Shown here: positions 1 through 11,600 of the stretch, piece after piece
How positions within the stretch are numbered: position 1 is the stretch's first letter
Layout: every line of letters starts with the position of its first letter
DNA from: Pycnopodia helianthoides
Lineage: Eukaryota > Echinodermata > Asteroidea > Forcipulatida > Asteriidae
Reading direction: 5' to 3'
Assembly (NCBI GenBank): GCA_032158295.1
Contig: CM063263.1
Coordinates: 13,154,974 to 13,218,973 of the forward strand
Length of the DNA: 64,000 nt
Notes under the pieces: generated by a model
What the model was told of the DNA's origin: nothing
Database searches by the model: none
The model's input: the letters and a program-made list of their open reading frames with translations, nothing else
Made by a program: the position numbers and the translations under genes

Positions 1-194
1 GAGTTTTGTCTCCATTTATAATATTAGACTACAAAAAATACAATTACCTTCTAACACCTTGAATTTCACTAAGAGTGTCTTGACTTTTGTTCTCCAAATC
101 ATTCCAAACAACAATCATTTTATAGATAGGGAATTGTTTCAATGGTACCTGCTTCTAACAACAAAATTTGAATTGGCTTTTCGTCACCAGGCAT

Positions 195-360
195 GCTTGG
201 TGGGCAAGTGGTAAAACATCTGTTTTGAAAAATGAGGGTCATGGGTTCAAGTCCTACCTGAGTATAGTATGCCTCTTTAATTCTTTTCTGCAGGACTTGG
301 GAAAGCACATAGTATACAGTGCTTATCACACATTGGTGCAGGGTTAAACCACAATAATGT
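195..360 (+). repeat. tRNA-derived SINE-like element (family A)
   Basis: A degenerate A-box-like stretch (ggcaagtggtaaaac, near 208) lies upstream of a good B box, GGTTCAAGTCC, at 244-254. It is followed by a tail with cttgggaaagcacatagta, tacagtgcttatcacacatt and gggttaaaccac. The same head and tail recur at about 18772-18945, which supports a dispersed SINE family rather than a functional tRNA. Confidence 0.6.
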
Positions 361-2239
361 TTCATCATTTAGAGCTTATTCATTCACCTTGAACTATGAA
401 TTTACTTATATACATGAAACTCATATTCTTGTTAACTGGACATCAATTTTATTTTTGATTTGGGATAACTGCTTTGTATGCATCATCTTAATGTAATTGT
501 AGATTTAACCAGCTTGTATTTTTCTGTAAAATGGAGATTTGAGCTTTTTTTTTACTAAAATAAACTAATAATTAAAAAGTACTTGAGAGGATTGTTTTTA
601 ATTTGTGGCGGAAAAGTTTTTTTTTGTTTTTAGGTCAGTCATGTTGAAATTTGAACCCATTGGATGTGGTTATCCTGTGGTATTATTTCCCATGTTTTGT
701 TTTTCAGTTTCACTTCCCTTTCCATGACAGTTTGTTCCCTTAGTTGGAATTCTCCTTTTCTATTTTATATTTTGGTATCGTGTTGGTAGATGACTCTTCT
801 TTTTGACTGCCTTGCTAATAGATTACTAGATTCTCCCCAGCCAAATTTCTTGGTGTCATCATTGGCCATGCCTGAGCATATCTCTTCTGTCAACAAACTT
901 GTCTGTTGTAATTCTGACGTCATCTCCAAGATTTGTCATTTTCTCCTTGCGTCTTCGCGTGTTCCAACACCCTTATCTTTCTCTATACCTAAATTATCAT
1001 TGTAACGTTGCGTGGGAAGAATACCAGGTTACATTTCTATTTTTAAAGGGGCGGGGGGCTATTCGCATCTATACTTTCTCATTCTCCAGTGAACTCTCGA
1101 AACACATCTACTTGCACTCGCTGATAATTATTAATAAACTCCATACCGGGATATTAATGTTTAAAGGCAGGGTATACCTTTGGAAATTACTCAACAAATT
1201 AATGCCCCCAAAAACTAACTTGGTAAGAAGCACTGCAGCTGTTGATAACGTGGGCCTATATAGGCCTAACATTTTAAGGAATGCGTCCCTTCCAGGATTT
1301 AAACAAATTGCAATCTGTGAAACGTTTCATGCATGAAGCGTTTCTCAGATTGTGTATTCCAATTACAGATTATTCTTTCTGCGTTGACAAAACCGTTCCT
1401 GATTTTCGGCAATATCTCAAAAAACGCTACCACCTTTTGAACTACATTTTCACTGATTGGTTTTATTGTATATAATTATCTACATTTTATATAGGTTTAA
1501 AATAATCGAACGGTTCTAAAAAATCAAAGGTATACTTTGCCTTTAGAGAGGGGTTTCAATGTCAAATTCAGTTTTGTGATCCACTCAATTTCCAAACGAG
1601 AGAGTCCTTGTGAAAATGTGGTAAAAATTGCAAGTCTTTTGGGGGTTAAAACGCCACGTGTTTTGATATCCTTTAAGTGGAAATGTGTACCAAAATCGAA
1701 AAACGTTCTGTTGTCTCTTTTCAAATGTTTGTGTAGAAAGATTTTTTCCCATTATCATTCCTGAACTTTGATATTCAATAAAAACGACATTGAATTTGAC
1801 CTTTTAACTGGCGCAAAAATTCCTCTTTGAAATGTTAAGGACCCATTAATTTGTTGCCTGGATCCTCTGTGACACCAGCGTTAGGATTGGACTAAGAATG
1901 AAAAAGAGTACAAATCCATGGAGCTTTCGGCCTATCGTTTGCAGATTTTCAACTGCTGATAACAATATTATTAAATATTAACAATTCAATCGATCGTCGC
2001 TATTTCATTATGATGAATTGCTCTATATCATGGCTTACAGCTGCCGTCACATGAGTAGTCTTGTCGTGAGTGTGTGACATTGGAGAGAGATGCACATGCT
2101 GCCCACGTGTGCAGTGGTAATACTGCCAATGCTATGATTGGTCAATATGTTAAGGGGGTGGGGCTTCATGGATCGGTCTATTCATGTTGCGATATCATCG
2201 TGGCCGGTGTGGCAGGAGATTCTGTGTCCCCCCGCCCCC

Positions 2240-2354
2240 GGAGATTCTGTCCCCCATACGGCGAACTGTGTACAAGCTTCTTCTGATAGCGCCCTCTTTT
2301 GAATCATCCTCCTTCAGCCCATGTCAATTTCCCATATGGGGGGACAGATTCTCC
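2240..2354. mobile_element. Small inverted-repeat (foldback/MITE-like) element
   Basis: A 20-bp arm at 2240-2259 (GGAGATTCTGTCCCCCATAC) is matched nearly perfectly by the reverse complement of 2335-2354. The arms enclose about 75 bp that includes a gcgccctctttt motif. No coding capacity. The boundaries are the visible arms only. Confidence 0.5.
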
Positions 2355-2695
2355 GAAGGACAGATTACCCTATTCGGCTAGCTAGCTACACGTTCACAAA
2401 ACGAATGTGAAGAGTCTATGAAATTTCCAAAAGTAAACGAGTGGGCGTGGTTTACCGTGAATCCTGGATGCCATCCGGGATTGCCTGTACTTTTTGTAGC
2501 TACTAGTACTAGCTGAGCTGTAGAATCTCCGAGCTGTAGTGTCAGTCTAGATTTGACGCGCCGTGTAAGTGAAGCTGGGTCGTACTCGTAGTTCCGCTTT
2601 CGAGCTTTGATCTTACTTGGTTTCATTTGTAGGTCTTCTTTATTTTTAAGTAAAGTAGGCTTAGTCTCTTTGATTTTTGGCACGGATTAAGAAAG

Positions 2696-5600
2696 ATGAA
2701 GAATTTCGTAGTGATGTTGATGTCGGTGATGTTGATAGCTTTGCTATTCAGTTTAGTATTTGGATTTAATGTTGATGTCGAAGATCCAAGAATGTTCAAA
2801 GGACCGACAAACTCTCTGTTTGGCTTCTCAGTCCTCGGTCATCACACGACCAACGGTGATTGGTGAGTACTTTCTAATTTCTAGTTACTCAAAAAGATTG
2901 TCACTACATTACAGTATCATCACTACAGTCAACAGTGATTGGTAAAGTTCTAATTTAGTTACACAAAATGGGCTTGGCCAAAGTGTTAATATCAGAGAGC
3001 CAGCAGCGGGTGATCGGTAGTACTTTCAATTCTAGGTAATCAAAAACAAAGTCAAAAATTAAAAGAATTTATCACTGTTATCACACAGCCATCAGTGATT
3101 GTTCAGTATTTTCTAGTTGCTGAAAAGGGTATAAAAAAATTACCATTTAGTGCTACCCCTTGATTAATGACTGCAGAACTGATTTGATAAAACAAACTTT
3201 TTGTTCTGATTTTTCTAAGTATATGCCATTTGGTTAAACCATACTATTCCTTCCTCCTTGGCATGGTTAAACTTACATATTTTGTGTGTGGAGTGAATTA
3301 AAAATTGGAAAATTGTGTAAAGTACTCGTGATGAAGAAAGCCACTTTGTTTCTATTTATAAATCTTCCCATCATGGCATCAGTTAGCCCTGGTAGGACGA
3401 CAGTGTCTGTTATGCGAGGAGGATCAGTCCAACCTGGGCTAGGCATCAGTCGGCTTCTTACTGTGGCATGTCATTTGTTTCAGGATTTTAGTTGGGTCTC
3501 CTAACAGCACATCAGAATGTCAACAGGGAAAGCTGGGAGGTCCTTCCGGTGCACTCTACAAGTGTCCATTATCATCTGATGGTATTTGCCAACAAATTTG
3601 TGTTGATGAAGAAGGTAAGTTATCGACACATTAATCAAAATTGACACCCCCCCCCCCTCTAGGACTAGGCATATGAGCTGACCTGTGTTTACAATGGAAA
3701 TATTAAAATATAAGGCAAAAAAACGCTGTTGAGCGTCCTGCCTTTTTGAAAAAAAAGGAGGAGGCGTGCCTTTTTTATTATTTTTTTTATTTCTTTTAAA
3801 TCGGTCAGACTATTTTTCAAGATGGTTGCCAGCTTTTTTTCTGGGTGTTTTTTTCGGTGTGCTAAAGTCAAAAAGTATGATGTTATTATTTTTAATTTTT
3901 TTTTTTTCGTCAGGGATCGTAAAAATTGATCTTTTAAAAAAAGGAAAAAAGGAGGCGGACTCTAAAAAGGAAGCAGGCAGAGGCGCTAAACATGTTTTTT
4001 TATTTATTTGGCCAAACAGCATGTGCTGACAACGTGTCTCGTTTAAGGGTGCTTATGATGCGTTGGGAAAGTTAGACATTCCAATAAGCCATATCAATAC
4101 ATGTGCTAATAACATTTTTTACTTTGATTTCCATAGCTTTGTGATTAGTATAAGTTATGGTGGCCCTAAAAGGACATCGCATATCACAAATATGTGCGCA
4201 TACAATATACATATGCGATGTCCCTTCAGGGCCACCATAATAAACCCCTATGAGGTTTAAATGTTTCCAGGAGGAACTGACTAAATACAAACTATTAACA
4301 GATTCTTTTGTATTTAGATAGTTGCGTTCTTTGTTTTGTCAGGTAATAAAAGTTATATATTGCCCAGTGGTAGAGGAGTAGAGGAGGGAAAAGTAAATCA
4401 GTTTCTTGGAATGTCATTGGTCAGCCAACCTGGACTTTCAGGGGCGATGGACAGGATTGTGGTAAGTAAAGGTCATTATAGAAGTAAAGAGGTCATAAAT
4501 GGTCAAGCAGCGGACAAACGGGGACATTGGTTTGAATACATGCAAGTGTTATTCTTACAAACTGTTTTCTTCTCTTGACCAGCACTTAGACTTGTGATCA
4601 AGAGATAACAAAGTATGTAGAGCAGTTACTTCAAAGTCTTGTTTCTCTTTAAAGACTAACCTATGACCTGATTCTTCCCTTATATTGTTTTGTTTATAGG
4701 TTTGTGGTCATCTTCGAGCTAACACATACCTTGTTTTTACGTATGCAAATTTATATGTGGGAGTATGTTTCAATATTGAAATGAACTCCAATCTAGAAAA
4801 GCAATCTGTGGAGGAGATACAACCTTGTATTTCAGGTAAATTGCAAATAAATTGGACTAAATGGGCAAGGCTAGACCTAAGTATATACAAATAGAATATA
4901 AAGTTATATTGTTTGTTTACATGTTTATCTTTTTCCTAGTTGACTCTATGTAATGTGATAATCAAATGGTAAATGCTTTGGGTGGTGATATCAGAATTTG
5001 AAGTTGTGAGAGTTGTTTTTACTTTTGCGTATATGAGAAAATAGTTTTGACAGAATGATTTTGTAATTAGTTTATTTTCAATCAGGTTGTTAACAAACTC
5101 ATTGACATATAATTCTACTGTTTTCAGAAAGCAGTGACTGGAATTGGTGTATGGCTGGAGCTAGTGCTCATTTTGCTGTAGATGGTGAGACACTCATGAT
5201 TGGCACACCGGGGGCCTACTACTTCCGAGGTATGTCTTATAATTGATATATGCAAGTATACAATACTTTATTCATTCATTATTCTTCATCTCCAACTGTA
5301 ATGAATGATGATTGATACTTTTCCTCCAATTACCAAGGCCAAATAAAATGTTTTAAAAGGTTGTTGAGTAGCCCCTTTTTGGAGGCCACCTCCTTTTTCT
5401 TTCTTTTTTAAGGATCAATTTTTACAATCTCTAAGAAAAAAATCAATTCTAAGTACATAACATCATTTTTTGTGACTTTAGCACAAAAAAGCAAAAAAAA
5501 CAACTGGTTACCATCTTGAAAAATGTGTCGGGCGGCCATTTGAAAAAAAAAAAAAAAAAAAAACTCCTCTTTTGTTCAAAAAGGCAGGATGCTAAACATG

Positions 5601-8600
5601 TTTTTTTATTTTTTATTTTATTGCCCTTGATAAATGTTTCTAGACTCAATCACAACTAAGAGATAGACTCTATAAGGATGAAAATCTCAAACAACTTTCT
5701 TTAAGATGTTCACATTTATAAAGAAATCTGGTTTCGGGTTGAAATGTTCCTTAATTTTTAGACAATGTTGCACTGTAAACCTATCCTTAATTACTCCTTG
5801 TCATAGGTTCTGTAATTACTCGACGTGGATCTGATGAGACAACTTTATTCCCACGGGGTACATGGAATTTTCCATATGTATTTCACCAGTATCCTTGGTT
5901 AGGTGAGTGAGACAAGATTTCATAATGATGAAAAACCAGTATCTGTTCATGCTAACTGAGTGACAAGAAACATAGATGAAGACTGATTGATTATAGTTAA
6001 GACACCCTGCGCTCCTCCCAAGTATGATGGTGGTGTAATGTGCACATCTTGATTTTCAACCATGTTTACTTTAATCAAAGCTGATTGGTTTGGTGTAATT
6101 TTGTCTGATTTACAGGATATTCAATGACCTCGGGTCATTTCTCCAGCCCAACAGCAGTAGAGGGAGTCACAGGTGCACCTAGATTTGCAGATTTAGGGCG
6201 TGTCTATATCTTTGATTTGCATCAAAGAACAGTCACCAGGGAACTCACAGGGGAACCGGTTAGTGATTTAGAGGCTACAAGTTGTTGATCTTATAAGTTC
6301 AGAAAACTATCAAAGATCTCTGATACTATTCTGTAAAAAAAACTACTGTGAAAAGTTGCTTTTCTCAAATTCCATTGAAGGTGTTGTTTATTTTTAGAGT
6401 TGGTTGGGAATTATTGTTGTTTTCTTAACAGTTATGATTATATTCATGTCTAGGTAAATACTTACTTTGGAGCTAGCGTGGAGGCCGTCGATCTCAATAA
6501 TGATGGCTTCTCAGATCTCTTGGTTGGTGCTCCTAATTATGCAAATAAAGAAGATGAAGGATGCGTCTATGTTTACATCAATGAGATGGTAAGATATCTC
6601 ATGGAACTCTATATAGCGACCTTTTGGAGAACAGTAAATTTACCAAGTAAATCTGCTTCAAATTTATCTCTAAAAGTTTCCTTTTTGTAAGTTTATACTT
6701 AGATATGTATCAATTGCTTAACGCTTAAGCTTGTTTCTTGTCTAAAGTAAAAGCAAATGCAAAACAAATTTCAGCGTTGTGATGATCAGTGTATGATTCT
6801 ACCTTTAAGAACCAGGACTCAATTTCACAGAGCCACTAAAGCACAAAAAGCAGCTAAGAGCAACAAAATTATGCTTACCCGAAGGCTACCAGCAAAAGTG
6901 CCATGTCACAACCATTTGTGACTGGTGTTCTGCTCTTTTGCTTCAGAGAAAACTTTTAAGCAATATTTTCTGCTTAAGCAGCTCTTTGAAATTGGGCCGA
7001 GGTATACCTTTTCTGCTAAGCAAAAGTAAGAAGGAAACAAGTCAACAATTTTAAATGAAATGGTATTTTGAGCTGGTAACTTTTTTCAGGTAAGCAAACT
7101 TGTTTTGTGTTTAATTACTTTTTGTGCTTAAAGGTATTGTACACTTTTGGTAACAGCTCAAAATCAGTGTCCACATTTTGTGTGATTAAACGTATTCATG
7201 AACAAACAAACCTGTGAAAGTTTGAGCTCAATTGGTCATCGAGGTCACGAGAAAATGGTGATAAGAGATCTGATGTGTTTTCTGTTTTTTTAAATTTACT
7301 CGTTTCTCAGAAACGATAGCATTTTAGGCAGAAATATTTTAAGGAACCCTTTCTACCAATACTTACTTTGAATCATGTAAGTTATGTGTGAATCTGTGAA
7401 CATTGTGTTTTTCAATCTTTCCAATAGTGTACAGGGCCTTTAAGCAGCGCTATGAAATTTTTCCCTGGTTTTCGGCAGTACTTGTATTAAGACCTCATCC
7501 AGTAGAATAAATGCTTTATGTTTTGTTTAAATGAATGTCTTTCAGGGCGAACTACAGTTGCAAGTAAAACTCTACGGATCGAATGCCATAAGGGCGCGAT
7601 TTGGTTCTGCAATCGAGAATGTTGATGACTTAAATAAAGATGGCTTTAAAGGTAACCTTGAAAGTGCATGTCCGATATTTTTTTTTTTTTTAATAAACAT
7701 ACAAAATCATTTACTTTCTACATTTAACTTTGTATTGTCCACATATCCTGTGTGACCTTTTTGTATGTTTGTTACTTTACCATTAGATGTTGCCATTGGT
7801 GCCCCGTATGAAGATGACAACTTTGGTGCTGTCTACATTTATCATGGGACCAGTATTGGCATCAACTCAAAGTACTCGCAGGTAATAAACCTCTATTCTT
7901 TGAAACAATTTACAATAACAACTTGATACAGTGGTCCTTGTGACTAAAACTTAATTTGTACTTTAGGACCAGTCTAGGATATTTCACTATAGTATAAAAG
8001 GTCAGCTTTACAGGTCCTTAAACTTGCTCTCAAAATCATGCCGGGAAAAATTCATCTGAAAGAGATATGTAACTCTTTTACTTATTATCTGTCTTGATAA
8101 AGGTGAACAAACCCCTGCTTAAGGTTTGACCCAATGAAAACTGGTTGATATATGTTTTGACTTGATGATAATAGTGGATGCTATATTGTTTCAGCGCATA
8201 TCAGGAAGAAGGTTTGGCATTACAAGTTTTGGCACATCCCTCTCTGGTGCTCGGGATCTGGATGGGAATGGCTATCCAGATTTGGTTGTTGGAGCTCATC
8301 AAAATGACTCAGTTGTCTACCTGAGGTGAGAATAGCTTCAAAATAATCCAATCAGTGAATATGAATAAATGTTACAGAACATTGAAAAGGAGGCTATAAA
8401 GAAGGTTACTTAAATTTGACTGCTTCAATAAATTTGTATTTTACTTTAGCAGTGTGTAGGAACATTATGTGTAAGCAAATAAGGCTGGTATCCGTTCTTT
8501 GTGGAGTATGATGTGCTTTTGGTGGAAAGGATACCAGATGAACTATTCAGTACACTTGCCATGTTTAGTGGAAAGTACGTACGTCAAGTCCATTTTGCTG

Positions 8601-11600
8601 AACTGTTTGTTGCCATAGGGAGTGAATTTATTAAGTTCCTTTATAGACATATCAAAATAAACATAAGCTTGTGATTTCTTTTGAATAGGAGTCGTCCTGT
8701 TATCACTATGCAAGCCAGCATGACTTTACATCCAAGTGTTATCATTAAAAACACCACAGATAAAACAAACATGCCTGAAGTGAGTGTATTGGTGTGTTTC
8801 ACCTACAGTGGTATCAATGTTGGTGACAGTCAAGGTACAGTAGTTATTCTTTAAGTATCATTTGCATGGCATGGTTGGCTTGTGCGTAAAGCGCATGCCT
8901 CTCACTACTGTGGCCCTTGTTCTGTTCTTGGTTATAAGGCCATATGTTAGTAGAGTTGTGGTGGTTCTGAAAAGAACTGGTGGTTTAACAGCTTGATGCT
9001 TTGATTATAGTATACTCTGAGTGTCTTTAATCTCCTGAAGAACTAGATACAATGAAATATATCTAGGAACAATGATTGAGAATTTTGCACTTGATAAAGT
9101 CACTCTGTAATGTTAAATGTCTAACTGGTATACAATTTGCTACATCTTAATTTGTATTGTATTATACCACCAGATTTTGATTATTCTTTGGAAGCGGACT
9201 ACCAAGTGTCATCAATCCTTTCTTCTCGTGTTAATTTTGTATCTTCATCATCTGCCTCCATTCATCAATCACAGATTCTCCGTCATAGTGTTACGCATTG
9301 CAATAATCATACACTAGTTCTGAAGGTACGTAATTCAAAATATGAAATATTCTTTTAACAGGAAACAAACAAGAAAAGTAAGAAATAAAGTTATATATAA
9401 GGTGCATCTAAAATTGTATTTTTTCTCTGTTTTCTTGTTTAGAGATATGTAAAAGATCTTCTGAGTCCAATTCCTGTCCGTTTGTCATTCTCTCTTGCTG
9501 ACAGTTCATCTCCATTTCCACCCACACTGAATCCAGCAACATCACAAAGAATTACTAAACAGGTAAAGTTAAAGGTAGTATACAGGATTGGTAGAGATGA
9601 CAAAATAGTCGCAGGAAGTGTTCATGGTTTGTCTGATCAACCATGTACATGAAATAACAAACTTGTGAAAATTTGGGCTTATTCAGGAGAAAGTAGTGAA
9701 AAAGCATAAAAAGTTTTTAGCATGTAAACTCATTGTCCTTAATTTTGGTTGTAAAAACCCTAATCAGCTGATTTTTAAAAAGGTTTTCAGAGGGAAATAT
9801 TTCACAGAAAAAAATGAACCAGTATGAACTTTACAATCAGTAAGCTTTCAGACTAAAATCAAACAATGATTTTTTGTTTATACCAATCCTGTATGATACC
9901 TTTAATAACAGATACTGTAAATAAAGGGGTGGGGTCAGCACTTGAAATATTATGTGGGGTTAAGAATTTGGGAACTTTAGTTTTTGCCCATCAATCTGTC
10001 ACTGACACAAAAAAGTACAAGACTAACATCCAGTCTTGTATTTGAGTCCTCAATTCTTGAATCCGGGTCAGGGGTCCTTATTGCCATCATCCGTGTGGTA
10101 CTATGGCATTGTCTCTATCAACCCAATCCTGTTATTATGAAGCTTTAGTACGGAGCGTACATGTTTTTACAGTGACTGATGCAGCTCATGCTGAAGTCAT
10201 GATTTGGAAAAGCCACCCAGGTCAGAGGTCACTCTGATCATATAAATCACAGCATGATTTTTTCCCTTTTATGGATCATCTTTCTGAAAATTAAACACCA
10301 TAAAAACTTGGTCTTCAAGATATTCTCAAGGATGTTGTTTCTTGATCTGTAGATTGGTTTTGGTAGAAGCTGTGGAGATGACAATATTTGTCAGACAGAT
10401 CTACATCTTACTCGGTACTTCGGCGAACTTGACAGGTTTGTGATCCAAATTTCAAGTCTCATGTTATACTAACGCTTCAAATAAAACAAATATTGTCATC
10501 ACTTTCTGTCGTGTCTGTACAATTAGCACAATTTTGTATTGTATGTTACCTAGGTAATGACTAGTTGGCTGCTGTAGTTATGATAATGTTTATATGAGGA
10601 ACATTAATAGTATCTTTTAACAATTTTTTTCCAATTCTGAGTGGGATATACTCAAAGTTTTTTAGGACCTACTTTTCTTGATTGCAGTGGTCTTGATGTG
10701 ATATATCTTGGTGGTGATTCCAGTATTAGTATCACTGCTGAGGTAGTCAATAATGGAGAGGAAGCTCATCAATCTAAGCTGATCATTAATCACCCAAGGA
10801 CTGTAGTCTTTGAAGGAGCTGTAACGTTAGAGGTAAGATTGAAAAACCGAGCTCCAAACACGTCCTTAAACAAGTTGTCAAATAACCTGACTATCGATGG
10901 TCTGCAATTTTATGGTTCACTTTAAGAAAGCAATTTCTGGATAAATCTGAATACTGATCCAAAATGTGAACAATGTTTAAAGTATGGATTTAACATTTAT
11001 CATTGATATTTTCCTGATAAAAAAGTGCAATTATCTTCTCTTTGCTGAGCAGTAAAGTCTGATTAAAATATGCTAATGGATATAATAAAGTACATAAACT
11101 CAGTAAGAAGCTTTCTACTTTTCAGAGTACTGACGGTTTGATTGTCAAGTGTGAGCCAGTGTATGCAGAGGAGATTCCATTCATAGAATGCAATATTGGT
11201 AATCCAATGAGAGCTCAAGCAAAGGTAAGGAAGAGATTATAGAACCAGGGACCATGGGAATGCAATGTTGGTTACTCAAGCACTGAAGTGGACGGGATTA
11301 GAACCAGGGACCATGGGAATGCAATGTTGGTTACTCAAGCACTGAAGTGGACGGGATTTGAACCAGGGACCATGGGAATGCAATGTTGGTTACTCAAGCA
11401 CTGAAGAGTGGACGGGATTAGAACCAGGGACCATGGGAATGCAATGTTGGTTACTCAAGCACTGAAGTGGACGGGATTAGAACCAGGGACCATGGGAATG
11501 CAATGTTGGTTACTCAAGCACTGAAGAGTGGACGGGATTAGAACCAGGGACCATGGGAATGCAATGTTGGTTACTCAAGCACTGAAGTGGACGGGATTTG

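Larger units (their letters stand above)
1..2695. other. 5' flank, no gene recognised
   Basis: AT-rich non-coding sequence left of the integrin gene. It holds a tRNA-derived SINE-like element (about 195-360) and a small inverted repeat (2240-2354). Open frames such as 790-1475 lack homology, splice-consistent continuation or coding composition, so I see no gene. The last ~300 bp must contain the integrin promoter and 5' UTR, but no TATA box or other defined element stands out. Confidence 0.7.

Noticed and set aside
190..260. Functional tRNA gene
   Set aside because: A B box is present, but the acceptor and anticodon stems do not form and a SINE tail follows.
790..1475. Overlapping open frames upstream of integrin
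   Set aside because: No recognisable domain, low-complexity hydrophobic translation, no fitting splice sites.
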